Assembly (NCBI RefSeq): GCF_001601575.1 | Contig: NZ_LOHZ01000027.1 | Location: forward strand, 62,001 to 126,000 | Origin: Thermovenabulum gondwanense | GTDB lineage: Bacteria > Bacillota > Thermosediminibacteria > Thermosediminibacterales > Thermosediminibacteraceae | Reading direction: 5' to 3' | Length of the DNA: 64,000 nucleotides | The notes under the pieces: generated by a model | Told to the model about the DNA's origin: nothing | Database searches by the model: none | Seen by the model: only the letters and a program-made list of their open reading frames with translations | Shown: positions 25,900-34,276 of the stretch, in pieces | Numbering within the stretch: position 1 is the stretch's first letter | Layout of the letters: the number at the start of each line of letters is the position of its first letter | Program-made: the position numbers and the translations under genes

Positions 25900-26027
25900 A
25901 GAAAAACCTCCTCATAATCTTTTTATTATTAGTTTTTATTTTTAATCTATTAATTATATTATACGGAAATAAGAAAAATCCTCCTCGTTTGGCAAAAATT
26001 ATTTTTAATAATCACTATCACAAGGTT

Positions 26028-26957
26028 TTAATGCATTATAAACTTCGATATAAGTGAAGCTGCTACCAGAGTGATTCCGGTTAACTGGTAAATCTGGACA
26101 GTCAGTGCGTTGGCTTCTATGAATTTAGGAATATTATTTAAATTTTCTTTTGCAACTTTAACAGCCTTTACCGAAAGAGGTAGTGACATTAAAGGAAGTA
26201 AAAACACAAGGTTTTTTGTGTATAAGACAAGTATTATATCCGATACATAAGCTAAGGCAAAAAGTAAAGCGAAGATGGTAACGGAGCGCTCCTTTCCCAG
26301 CCTCACTACCCAGTTTTTCTTGTTTCCTTTTTTATCCGCTTCATAGTCGGGAAACTGATTTACCCATAGGACGTTTGCTATTAAGAAACCGAGAATCACT
26401 GAAGCGATGATTGCTTCATACCTTATGCTGCCGGCTAAAACCAAATACATTCCGCATAGCACAAGTGGACCGAAGGCTATTCCAACGGCCAGTTCACCGA
26501 GTCCCCTGTAGCAGAGCATAAAGGGCGGCAGACTATAAAAAACTGCCAGAGCCATTCCCCAAAGCCCTATGTATAATATTTTCGGCTCCCGGAAATGCCA
26601 GACGATTAGCCCAACCGCCGCAGCGGCTAAAAAAGTGAATATTGCTATATTTCGTGCATCCTTTACCGTTAACAGTCCGTCGACAATGGTTTTTTTACCT
26701 CCGCTGAAGGGTGTCCTTTCTTCTTTTGGTATAAAGGTATCGACTCCCGATATATAATCAACGATTTCATTGACGGCATTTTTACCTATTTCTATGAGAT
26801 ATACCCCTGCTGCGCTTAATAAGAACCAGAAAAGATGGAATTTACTTTCAAAGCTGTAGGCTAATGAAGCGGCTACTACCATTGGAACGGTAGAGGCGAT
26901 CCATATTTTTGGATCGGCAAGCTGCCAGAAACCTTTCCAGAAAGTATTGTCTCTTAT
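26028..26957 (-). CDS. dmkA: UbiA-family prenyltransferase (DmkA/MenA-like)
   Basis: A multi-pass membrane prenyltransferase of about 310 residues. The first Asp motif is N-E-I-V-D-Y-I-S-G-V-D and the second N-Q-F-P-D-Y-E-A-D. It would attach a polyprenyl chain to dihydroxynaphthoate or a related ring to give demethylmenaquinone. The first ATG (26882) would cut into the first helix; the frame continues upstream for 25 codons (N-T-F-W-K-G-F-W-Q-L-A-D-P-K-I-W-I-A-S), matching the usual family N-terminus. A G-rich ribosome site (GGGGG) lies 7 bases before an ATA at 26957, so an ATA start is proposed. Confidence 0.85.
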   Translation of the reverse strand: MRDNTFWKGFWQLADPKIWIASTVPMVVAASLAYSFESKFHLFWFLLSAAGVYLIEIGKNAVNEIVDYISGVDTFIPKEERTPFSGGKKTIVDGLLTVKDARNIAIFTFLAAAAVGLIVWHFREPKILYIGLWGMALAVFYSLPPFMLCYRGLGELAVGIAFGPLVLCGMYLVLAGSIRYEAIIASVILGFLIANVLWVNQFPDYEADKKGNKKNWVVRLGKERSVTIFALLFALAYVSDIILVLYTKNLVFLLPLMSLPLSVKAVKVAKENLNNIPKFIEANALTVQIYQLTGITLVAASLISKFIMH

Positions 26958-27338
26958 ACGAAAACCCCCTTTCGAAAAAAATTTTTTTAACTTTTTTTAA
27001 GCATACTTCAATTATGAAGGAAATGTCAAAGGACGAAAAAAGGAATGTGACGTTAATAACAATCAATATCTGCCGATATTTTCTTTTTTTATTGCAAAAT
27101 TTCTATATTACGATTCCTCGTGAAACAGAAGTAAAGATAACAAACAAAAATAATTGCATATTTATATATATGAATACAAAGAAGCAAAACAGTATATCAC
27201 AATATGCGAAAAATATAGTAAAAATAAAAAAATTTGCTCAAAAAAGAGGTATTTTGCAAAATTTATAGAATTAATAATATATATATTTAACTATTTAATG
27301 CAAAAATAAAAAAATATTTGAAAAGGAGGTTATAAAGG
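26958..27338. other. A/T-rich intergenic region before the liv operon
   Basis: About 380 bases between divergent dmkA and the Liv binding-protein gene. It must hold both promoters, but no -35/-10 pair stands out clearly. An open frame on the plus strand (26909-27268) has no ribosome site, begins inside dmkA antisense and looks spurious. I see no hairpin, riboswitch or other structure I can name. Confidence 0.5.
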
Positions 27339-28622
27339 GTGAAGAAGAAATTAGCCGTAATTGTAGCCTTATTATTGATTGCCACATTAATTCTCCCGGG
27401 ATGCTCCCAGCAAGCGCAGAAACCCGCAGAGCAGCAGGAGATTAAAATAGGAGCTATATTACCTCTAACGGGTTCTGCCGCAGCAACGGGAGTAAAACTA
27501 AAGTATGCTATAGAAACGGCGGAGGAAATAATTAACGGGGAACATCCGGAAATCAATATGGAACTGGCAAAATCCGCAGGACTCCCAAATCTGAAAGGTG
27601 CGAAAATTAAATTTATCTTTGCCGACCATCAGGCAAATCCGGAAATAGCAAAATCCGAGGCGGAAAGGTTAATCCAGAACGAAAAAGTGGTGGGTTTGAT
27701 CGGATGTTATCACAGCTCCGCCACTAAGCCCGCCAGCCAGGTGGCGGAAAGGTTCCAGATTCCATTTGTTGCCGGTTCTTCCAGCTCGGCCGCTTTAACG
27801 GAAAGGGGCTTAAAATGGTTTACCAGGATAGCGCCCCACGATGGAATGGAAACAAAATTTTTCTTTGACTATTTGAAGTACTTGAACGAGAAATTTAACG
27901 CGGGCATCAAAAAGATCGCTGTGGTTTATATAGACAATGAATACGGTGTCCATGCTTTTCAGATGGTGCAAAAAACCATTGAAAATTACAAGAACGACGG
28001 TTTTGAATTGGTACTGGATGTTAAATACCCTGCCAATGTATCCAATGTGGATACCGAAGTGCAGAAGGTCAAGGCAGCGGCACCGGACGCCATTTTCCAT
28101 GCTTCCTATATAGGGGATATGACCATGTTTGTTAAGAAGTACAAGGAATTAAATGTAGTGCCAAAGGTCGTACTTTCCTACTGCGGTGGTTATCAGGATC
28201 CGCAGTTCGTGAAAAATCTTGGTAAGGATGCGGACTATTTTGCCGGGCCCAATGCTACTACCTCCGCGCTGTTCAGCAAGATGCCGGACCTTGCAAAAAT
28301 AAACGAGATCTACAAGAAAAAGTCAGGTGTGGATATCGACGGGCCTACACTGGAAGATTTTGCATCAGCCATGGTGATTGCCGAAGCCATCAACAAAGCC
28401 GGCACTACCGATCCTGCTAAAGTAATGGAAGTTTTAAAGAGCACCGAATTCAGTGCGCCGTATTTTGTGTCCGGCAAGATAAAGTTTGGTGAAGATGGAC
28501 AGAATATTTACTCAGCTTCCGTAATGACCCAGATACAAAACGGAATTTACGAAGCCGTATGGCCGGAAAACTTCCAGACAAAACAGCCAATACCCGCCTT
28601 CCCCGAATGGAATAAGAGGTAA
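27339..28622 (+). CDS. livJ: Branched-chain-type amino acid ABC transporter, substrate-binding lipoprotein
   Basis: 427 residues starting at a GTG with A-A-A-G-G-A-G-G upstream. Lipoprotein signal L-I-L-P-G-C, then a periplasmic-binding-protein type I fold (I-K-I-G-A-I-L-P-L-T-G near the N-terminus, as in LivJ/LivK). First gene of a complete five-gene Liv importer. Substrates of this family range over Leu/Ile/Val, other amino acids, urea or amides, so leucine-type specificity is inferred only from the family. Confidence 0.9.
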   Translation: MKKKLAVIVALLLIATLILPGCSQQAQKPAEQQEIKIGAILPLTGSAAATGVKLKYAIETAEEIINGEHPEINMELAKSAGLPNLKGAKIKFIFADHQANPEIAKSEAERLIQNEKVVGLIGCYHSSATKPASQVAERFQIPFVAGSSSSAALTERGLKWFTRIAPHDGMETKFFFDYLKYLNEKFNAGIKKIAVVYIDNEYGVHAFQMVQKTIENYKNDGFELVLDVKYPANVSNVDTEVQKVKAAAPDAIFHASYIGDMTMFVKKYKELNVVPKVVLSYCGGYQDPQFVKNLGKDADYFAGPNATTSALFSKMPDLAKINEIYKKKSGVDIDGPTLEDFASAMVIAEAINKAGTTDPAKVMEVLKSTEFSAPYFVSGKIKFGEDGQNIYSASVMTQIQNGIYEAVWPENFQTKQPIPAFPEWNKR

Positions 28623-28629
28623 ATGATAA

Positions 28630-28652
28630 AAGGGGGCTTTAAAAGCCCCCTT
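28630..28652 (+). terminator. Intra-operon hairpin after the binding-protein gene
   Basis: An 11-bp stem (AAGGGGGCTTT with AAAGCCCCCTT) without a T-run lies between the binding-protein and permease genes. Such hairpins usually protect the 3' end of the upstream mRNA, or attenuate, so that binding protein is made in excess of permease. Confidence 0.7.
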
Positions 28653-28679
28653 AAAGTTAATCCGGAAAGGAGATGAAAC

Positions 28680-29534
28680 ATGCTGGGCCAGGTAATACTG
28701 AGCGGAATATTGATCGGATTTGTTTATTCTCTGGTGGCGGTTGGGTTGACCTTAATATGGGGTGTTATGGACATAATAAATTTTGCCCATGGAGAATTTC
28801 TTATGATTTCTATGTATACCGCTTTCTGGATGTACGCTCTTTTAAAGTGGGATCCTCTTGTTACCCTTCCTTTAGCTTCCTTCCTTATATTTGCCATAAG
28901 CTTTTTAACCTATAAGATGATAATAAAAAAGGTGCTGGATGCTCCCGGTTTAACTGCACTGCTTGCAACTTTTGGTCTTAGCCTGTTTATAAGAAATTTA
29001 GCGCAATTTTTGTGGACTCCCAATTACAGGTTCATTACCGAGTCAATCGTAACCGATAAAAAAATGGCTTTCGGAACACTTATAATAGGTATGCCTCAAA
29101 TGGTGGCTGCCCTGGGCAGTGTATTAATGACGGGACTGATTTATTATTTTGTTAAAAAAACCAGAATGGGAATGGCAATTCAGGCAACCGCATTGGACAG
29201 GGATACAGCGAAACTAATGGGAATAGATACTGAAAAGGTATATGCGGTTACTTTCGGAATATCAGGCATTTGCGTGGGAGTCGCGGGGGTGCTCCTTTCC
29301 ACCTTTTTCCCCGTATATCCCGAAGCCGGAGCCCTTTACAGCCTCCTTGCTTTTGTAATTGTTGCCTTCGGGGGTTTTGGAAATATCCAGGGGGCTTTGC
29401 TGGGAGGAATAATAGTAGGACTTGCGGAAAGCCTGGGCGGATTTTTCCTGGGAACCCAGTTTAAGTACGCGGTAGTATTTCTACTTTATCTTTTGGTGCT
29501 TCAATTCAGACCCAAGGGATTGTTTGGATGGTAA
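28680..29534 (+). CDS. livH: Branched-chain amino acid ABC transporter permease LivH
   Basis: 284 residues, about eight membrane segments. N-terminal G-F-V-Y-S-L-V-A-V-G-L-T-L-I-W-G-V-M-D and N-F-A-H-G-E-F are typical of LivH, and the coupling region G-I-D-T-E-K-V-Y-A-V-T-F-G-I-S-G is present. The ATG has a G-G-A-A-A-G-G-A-G site. It pairs with LivM to form the channel. Confidence 0.95.
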   Translation: MLGQVILSGILIGFVYSLVAVGLTLIWGVMDIINFAHGEFLMISMYTAFWMYALLKWDPLVTLPLASFLIFAISFLTYKMIIKKVLDAPGLTALLATFGLSLFIRNLAQFLWTPNYRFITESIVTDKKMAFGTLIIGMPQMVAALGSVLMTGLIYYFVKKTRMGMAIQATALDRDTAKLMGIDTEKVYAVTFGISGICVGVAGVLLSTFFPVYPEAGALYSLLAFVIVAFGGFGNIQGALLGGIIVGLAESLGGFFLGTQFKYAVVFLLYLLVLQFRPKGLFGW

Positions 29535-29565
29535 TTGGTAATAAGAAAGGGGCTGGTGGTGAGAC

Positions 29566-30552
29566 GTGAAGAGGATCAGGGGAAATATTTTGGCGTTAAT
29601 TCTTACTATTATATTTATACTTCCTTTTATATATCCCAATAATAACTTTCGACACATTTTAATTCTGTTTTTAATATTTGCAGGCTTAGGTGAGTCCTGG
29701 AATATAATTACGGGTTTTGCGGGTCAAACCTCTTTTGGACATGCGGCATTTTTCGGGATAGGGGCTTATACTTCCACCATTTTATTTTATAAATTTCACC
29801 TTTCTCCCTGGCTGGGAATGATTTTCGGGGCAATTCTGGCATCAATAATTTCGGCTGTGGTAAGTTACCCCTGTTTTAAATTAAAGGGGCATTATTTTGC
29901 CATTGCTACCCTTGCCATTGCCGAAATAATAAAACAGATTTTTGTAAGCTGGGATTATGTGGAAGGTGCCACGGGAATATCCATTCCCATAGTTGAAGAA
30001 GGGATAATCAATTTTCAGTTTCATTCTTCAAAAATACCTTATTTTCTGATTGCCTATGTCTTTTTCGTTGCGGTGGTTTTTGCAGCGAAGTTTATAGAAA
30101 AAAACCGGATGGGGTATTACTTGAAAGCCATAAGAGACAGCCATGAGGCTGCTGAGGCCCTTGGAATAAATACCACCCTTTACAAACTTTATGCGATGAT
30201 GGTAAGCGCAGCTTTTACGGCAATGCTTGGGACACTTTACGCCCAGTATATTTTATACATCGACCCCTTTATGGTGTTCCCCCTGGAAATTTCTATGAAA
30301 ATCGTTTTACTCACCGTCCTGGGAGGAATCGGAAGTATATATGGCCCTATAATAGGGGCGGCGGTACTTATTCCCCTTTCGGAATATACCCGAATTCTTC
30401 TTGGAGGTACGGGTAAGGGGATTGACCTGATTATTTTCGGAGCACTGATAGTCATTATTGCCTGCTACGAACCTAACGGGATAATAGGATTGTTAAAGCA
30501 AAAAAGCAGGAAGGGGGAAACGGTAATTGAAAAGGCCAAAGCTTTATCTTGA
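29566..30552 (+). CDS. livM: Branched-chain amino acid ABC transporter permease LivM
   Basis: 328 residues, GTG start after G-G-T-G-G. Contains G-F-A-G-Q-T-S-F-G-H-A-A-F-F-G-I-G-A-Y and the coupling segment R-D-S-H-E-A-A-E-A-L-G-I-N, both characteristic of LivM. The 3' end overlaps livG by 26 bases, consistent with translational coupling. Confidence 0.95.
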   Translation: MKRIRGNILALILTIIFILPFIYPNNNFRHILILFLIFAGLGESWNIITGFAGQTSFGHAAFFGIGAYTSTILFYKFHLSPWLGMIFGAILASIISAVVSYPCFKLKGHYFAIATLAIAEIIKQIFVSWDYVEGATGISIPIVEEGIINFQFHSSKIPYFLIAYVFFVAVVFAAKFIEKNRMGYYLKAIRDSHEAAEALGINTTLYKLYAMMVSAAFTAMLGTLYAQYILYIDPFMVFPLEISMKIVLLTVLGGIGSIYGPIIGAAVLIPLSEYTRILLGGTGKGIDLIIFGALIVIIACYEPNGIIGLLKQKSRKGETVIEKAKALS

Positions 30553-31270
30553 TAAGGTTACAATGAAGTTCGGGAATCTGATTGCCAACGAAGATGTGAG
30601 CTTTGAGGTAAAGGAAGGAGAAATAGTTAGCCTTATCGGCCCTAACGGGGCGGGCAAAACGACCTTATTTAACTGTATTACCGGGTTTTATAAACCCTTT
30701 TCGGGCAGGGTTTACTTTGAGGGTACCGAAATTACCGGCTGGCCTCCGCATAAAATTACTGCTCTCGGACTTGCCCGAACCTTTCAAATTGTAAAACCCC
30801 TCAAGGAGATGACGGTAAGGGATAATGTGCTAACGGGAGCCTTTTTAAAGGCCAAAGACAGGAAGGAAGCGGAAGAAATCGCCGATGATGTTTTAAAATT
30901 TACCCAGCTTTATGATAAGAGAAATTTTCTTGCATCTAGTCTTACGATTGTAGACAAAAAAAGATTGGAGCTTGCAAGGATTCTGGCAACGAAGCCAAAA
31001 ATGGTAATGCTGGATGAAGTTATGGCGGGATTAAATTCGACCGAAATTAAACAGGCAGTTGATATTTGCATGAAACTCAGGGAAAGCGGTATTACCCTTC
31101 TTATCGTGGAGCATATAATGGAAGCCATTATGCCTATTTCCGACAGGGTAATAGTCTTAAATGCGGGCAGAAAGATTGCCGAAGGACCTCCTCAGGAAAT
31201 CGTTAATAATGAGGAAGTAATAAAAGCGTATCTGGGGGAAAGATATCATGCTAAAAGTAAAAAATCTTAA
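30527..31270 (+). CDS. livG: Branched-chain amino acid ABC transporter ATPase LivG
   Basis: 247 residues, TTG start overlapping the end of livM. Walker A G-P-N-G-A-G-K-T-T, D-loop region M-L-D-E-V-M-A-G-L, and switch His in L-I-V-E-H. The ABC signature region is unusual: where most LivG proteins have L-S-Y-G-x-Q-R, this one reads S-S-L-T-I-V-D-K-K-R-L-E. The energy-coupling function should be retained, but the signature deserves a look. Overlaps livF by 23 bases. Confidence 0.93.
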   Translation: MKRPKLYLDKVTMKFGNLIANEDVSFEVKEGEIVSLIGPNGAGKTTLFNCITGFYKPFSGRVYFEGTEITGWPPHKITALGLARTFQIVKPLKEMTVRDNVLTGAFLKAKDRKEAEEIADDVLKFTQLYDKRNFLASSLTIVDKKRLELARILATKPKMVMLDEVMAGLNSTEIKQAVDICMKLRESGITLLIVEHIMEAIMPISDRVIVLNAGRKIAEGPPQEIVNNEEVIKAYLGERYHAKSKKS

Positions 31271-31952
31271 TGTCGGTTATGACAATGTGCCTGTAATTTT
31301 TGATGTCTCTTTTGAGGTAAAAGAAAAGGAGCTGGTGTCCATAGTAGGCTCCAACGGCGCGGGGAAGACGACAATTTTAAAAACCATCTCCGGGCTGTTA
31401 AAACCCTTTTCGGGGGAAATAGAGTTTATGGGGAAAAGGATTGACCGAATGCCTGCCCATGAAATAGTTAAGCTGGGGATCGCCCATGTTCCTGAGGGCA
31501 GAAGGGTTTTCGGTAAATTAAGCGTTCTCGATAATCTTTTGCTGGGAGCTTATACAATTCCCGACTCTAATCTGGTGAAAAAAACCTTAAACGAGGTATA
31601 CGAGATTTTTCCGCGATTGAAAGAAAGAGAAAATCAAAAAGCGGAAACCCTTTCGGGTGGAGAACAGCAGATGCTGGCTATAGCAAGGAGTCTTATGTCC
31701 AGGCCCAAAATTCTCCTGGTGGATGAGATGTCCCTCGGATTGATGCCCCTCCTCGTGGATAAGGTCCTGGAAATACTAAAGGAGATCTCCCGGGCGGGAA
31801 TGACAATACTGCTGGTGGAGCAAAAGGTCCAGGAGGCTCTGGAGATGGCCGATAGAGGATATATTTTACAGACCGGAAGGATTGTAGCGGAGGGAACCGG
31901 CAGGGAGCTTTTGGAAAGCGAGATGGTGAAAAAAGCGTATATGGGAATGTAA
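31248..31952 (+). CDS. livF: Branched-chain amino acid ABC transporter ATPase LivF
   Basis: 234 residues with Walker A G-S-N-G-A-G-K-T-T, a standard signature L-S-G-G-E-Q-Q, Walker B I-L-L-V-D-E-M-S-L-G-L and switch region L-L-V-E-Q. Q-loop context includes the LivF-typical P-E-G-R-R-V-F. Last gene of the importer operon, followed by a terminator. Confidence 0.95.
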   Translation: MLKVKNLNVGYDNVPVIFDVSFEVKEKELVSIVGSNGAGKTTILKTISGLLKPFSGEIEFMGKRIDRMPAHEIVKLGIAHVPEGRRVFGKLSVLDNLLLGAYTIPDSNLVKKTLNEVYEIFPRLKERENQKAETLSGGEQQMLAIARSLMSRPKILLVDEMSLGLMPLLVDKVLEILKEISRAGMTILLVEQKVQEALEMADRGYILQTGRIVAEGTGRELLESEMVKKAYMGM

Positions 31953-31954
31953 AA

Positions 31955-31982
31955 AATACCCCTTAAAGGGGTAATTTTTTTA
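31955..31982 (+). terminator. Terminator of the liv operon
   Basis: A 7-bp stem (TACCCCT with AGGGGTA) and a short loop followed by a seven-T run just after the livF stop codon. Confidence 0.88.
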
Positions 31983-32077
31983 TGTTTTTTATTTTCTTTT
32001 TTAATAAAATATGTAAATTTTGCAGGAATTTTATGTAATTTTGTAGAATACATAAAAATACTAAATGGAGGGATGGT

Positions 32078-32731
32078 ATGACAACGGAAAGAGAAGAAAT
32101 AAAGCGTTATGAGGATATCATTAAAAAAATTAAGGATGTAATTTCCGTAAAGATTAACACTTCTTCTGACGGCAGCATTTCCGAAATCCACGTTCTTGCA
32201 AATTCCAACAGAAGTCCGAAGCAGATAGTCAGGGACATTGAATCCGCTTTAATAGCCTGCTTTGGTTCTAACATAGACCACAAAAAGATAAGCATTGCTC
32301 AGGTGGGAGAGGAAGTAATTTCAAGGTCTCATTTGAGGTTGAAGGTAAACGGCATAGATGTTAGAAAGAGCGGTGTAACTTACGAGGTTACGGTTAGCCT
32401 TATTGGGCCGGAAAATGCCATATACGAAGGGAAGGCTATGGGGGGTATAAGCTTAAAAAATTTAATGAAATTATCCGCTCAGGCCACGTTGGATGCTGTA
32501 CATAAATTTTTGAATAAGGATTATGTTTTTAACTTAGAAGAAGTGATGAGTTATAAAATTTCCGATAAAGAAGCTATTGCGGTGCTCATTTCCAGCTCGA
32601 TAAACGGACAGGAAGAGTATTTTTTGGGTTCTATATTGCTGAAACAGGACAAGCCCGAATCCACTGCTCGTGCTACTCTTGATGCCATTAACAGGAGACT
32701 TATAATAATTAATTCCGAAAATTGCGAATAA
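32078..32731 (+). CDS. Conserved-looking hypothetical protein
   Basis: 217 residues, cytoplasmic, not recognised. The N-terminal ~70 residues read like a helix plus a small alpha/beta domain (I-S-V-K-I-N-T-S-S-D-G-S-I-S-E-I-H-V); two later segments look like tandem dsRNA-binding-size or ribosome-associated beta-alpha units, each containing A-x-A-T-L-D-A at a similar place (A-Q-A-T-L-D-A-V and A-R-A-T-L-D-A-I), so an internal duplication is likely. Good G-G-A-G-G-G site. The stop codon overlaps the left arm of the inverted repeat that begins at 32730. Confidence 0.75.
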   Translation: MTTEREEIKRYEDIIKKIKDVISVKINTSSDGSISEIHVLANSNRSPKQIVRDIESALIACFGSNIDHKKISIAQVGEEVISRSHLRLKVNGIDVRKSGVTYEVTVSLIGPENAIYEGKAMGGISLKNLMKLSAQATLDAVHKFLNKDYVFNLEEVMSYKISDKEAIAVLISSSINGQEEYFLGSILLKQDKPESTARATLDAINRRLIIINSENCE

Positions 32732-32947
32732 AAGGGCCGACAGTATTTAATTTTTTTAAGCGAAGCGAAAATTATATCCTGCTCCGGTAGCGGAAGGAGC
32801 AGAGTCCGTAGATAGGAGGAGGCTATAATTGATGAGAATTAACGACACCCTTGTTAAGATAATCCTTGCCCTTTTCGCCCTGGTATTAGCCGGCGGCGCC
32901 AATTTAAAATTAGGGCCATAAAAAAATATCCAGCTGTCGGCCCTTTT
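32730..32947 (+). ncRNA. Candidate structured RNA closed by a 14-bp inverted repeat
   Basis: A perfect 14-bp arm (AAAAGGGCCGACAG at 32730-32743) pairs with CTGTCGGCCCTTTT at 32934-32947. After a symmetric 6x6 internal loop the stem resumes with 9 bp (32750-32758 with 32919-32927). Inside is a 7-bp hairpin (CTGCTCC at 32779-32785 with GGAGCAG at 32796-32802) and a small ORF with its own ribosome site. A T-rich tract follows the right arm, so the closing stem could also end transcription. Size (~220 nt), closed ends and internal hairpin suggest a structured RNA (6S-like, raiA-motif-like or new), but I cannot match a known consensus by eye. A small transposable element is the main alternative. 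Confidence 0.45.
32832..32921 (+). CDS. 29-residue hydrophobic peptide inside the candidate RNA
   Basis: Reads M-R-I-N-D-T-L-V-K-I-I-L-A-L-F-A-L-V-L-A and ends G-G-A-N-L-K-L-G-P. An A-G-G-A-G-G-A-G-G site lies upstream. It looks like a short membrane helix with a small-residue C-terminus. It may be a real small protein, or part of a structured RNA and not translated; the two readings are hard to separate here. Confidence 0.4.
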   Translation: MRINDTLVKIILALFALVLAGGANLKLGP

Positions 32948-33002
32948 ATTTTTAATAGAAATTACAACATGTTAATTGAATGCAAAAAGCAGGTGGTTTT
33001 TA

Positions 33003-34274
33003 GTGGGAGATAAAAAAGTTTCTAAATTTTTTTGGATATATTTTTTGATATTAGTTGCTATAGCTTTATATTTTTTATATATTTCTATTATTACTTTTCC
33101 CTTGCATGATATAAGCAAATTATCATCATTGGTAATATTTACTACCATGCTAATATTAGGAGAATTACTTTCGGTAACTCTACCAAATCAAACTGAAATC
33201 ACGGTTGGTTTTGCAATTAATACGGCTACTATTTTAATATTCGGCTTTAAATTCAGCACAATAATAGCATTTATAGCTGTAACCGCAACCGAGTTAAAAA
33301 GAATAAAAATTATGCCTTTATACAAGTCAATTTTAAATATTTGTATATTTGTTATAATGGTAAGTGTTTCCGGATTTATATATGAAAAATTAGGTGGAAG
33401 TATAGGTAATATCAACATTTATTCCGATTTTTTAAAAATACTACTAATGATTGCTATATACTTTTTTATTAATGTCGGGCTGATTCTAACGGTAGTATAT
33501 TTATTATATTCTAAATCTATGTTTTTTAATTTCTTAAATATATTCATTAAACTAATACCTAACTACTTTTCTCTGGGGTTTTTAGGAGTTCTATTGGCAA
33601 TAATTTACGTTAACGTAGGCATACTGGGAGTAATCTTATTTTTAATACCGCTCTTGGTAGCCCGACATTCCTTCAAACTTTACATGGATATGAGAAAAAC
33701 CTACTTAGACACCATTAAAGCCCTTGCCAATGCTCTGGAAGCGAAAGACCCCTATACCAGGGGACATTCAGAAAGGGTAGCTAAGCTTGCGGTGGCAATT
33801 GCGGAAGATCTTAATTTAAGCCAGGATTTGATACAGAATTTGAACTATGCGGCGATTCTCCACGATATCGGGAAAATTGGAATACCGGAAATCATATTAA
33901 ATAAGCCCGGAAAACTTTCCGATGAGGAATTTGCAAAAATAAAGGAACACCCGGTGAAGGGTGCGAGCATTACCAACAATGTGGATTTTCTTTCCCAGGC
34001 ATCCCTCTTTATCCTTCACCACCACGAAAGGTTAAACGGAAGCGGTTATCCTAAAGGATTAAAAGGAGCTGAAATCCCCCTTGGGGCGGCCATAATAGCG
34101 GTGGCGGATGTTTACGATGCCCTTACAACGGATAGGCCGTACAGGAATGCGCTAAGCCCTCAAGAAGCCTTTAAGGAAATTGAAATAAATAAAGGGGTAT
34201 TATTTAAAGAAGAGGTGGTTGATGCTTTAAAGAGGGTGCTGGAAAAACGTGAGGAACTTAAGGAGTGCGTTTAA
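33003..34274 (+). CDS. Membrane HD-GYP-domain protein (probable cyclic di-GMP phosphodiesterase)
   Basis: About 423 residues from the GTG at 33003 (A-G-G-T-G-G site); a TTG further upstream is in frame but less likely. About seven membrane helices fill residues 10-220, similar to MASE-type sensors. The HD-GYP domain follows: E-A-K-D-P-Y-T-R-G-H-S-E-R-V, H-D-I-G-K-I-G, H-H-E-R-L-N-G-S-G-Y-P, and D-V-Y-D-A-L-T-T-D-R-P-Y-R. The HD and GYP residues are intact, so catalysis is plausible. The membrane part may sense a signal that is not identifiable. Confidence 0.9.
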   Translation: MGDKKVSKFFWIYFLILVAIALYFLYISIITFPLHDISKLSSLVIFTTMLILGELLSVTLPNQTEITVGFAINTATILIFGFKFSTIIAFIAVTATELKRIKIMPLYKSILNICIFVIMVSVSGFIYEKLGGSIGNINIYSDFLKILLMIAIYFFINVGLILTVVYLLYSKSMFFNFLNIFIKLIPNYFSLGFLGVLLAIIYVNVGILGVILFLIPLLVARHSFKLYMDMRKTYLDTIKALANALEAKDPYTRGHSERVAKLAVAIAEDLNLSQDLIQNLNYAAILHDIGKIGIPEIILNKPGKLSDEEFAKIKEHPVKGASITNNVDFLSQASLFILHHHERLNGSGYPKGLKGAEIPLGAAIIAVADVYDALTTDRPYRNALSPQEAFKEIEINKGVLFKEEVVDALKRVLEKREELKECV

Positions 34275-34276
34275 AG

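Noticed and set aside
26909-27268. 119-residue plus-strand ORF
   Set aside because: Begins inside dmkA antisense, has no ribosome site and an A/T-driven composition.
28630-28652. End of the liv transcription unit
   Set aside because: No T-run follows the hairpin and the permease gene has only a ribosome site after it.
32731-33002. Cyclic di-GMP riboswitch upstream of the HD-GYP gene
   Set aside because: I could not find the conserved GEMM tetraloop/receptor sequence pattern; the region instead shows a closed stem with an internal ORF.
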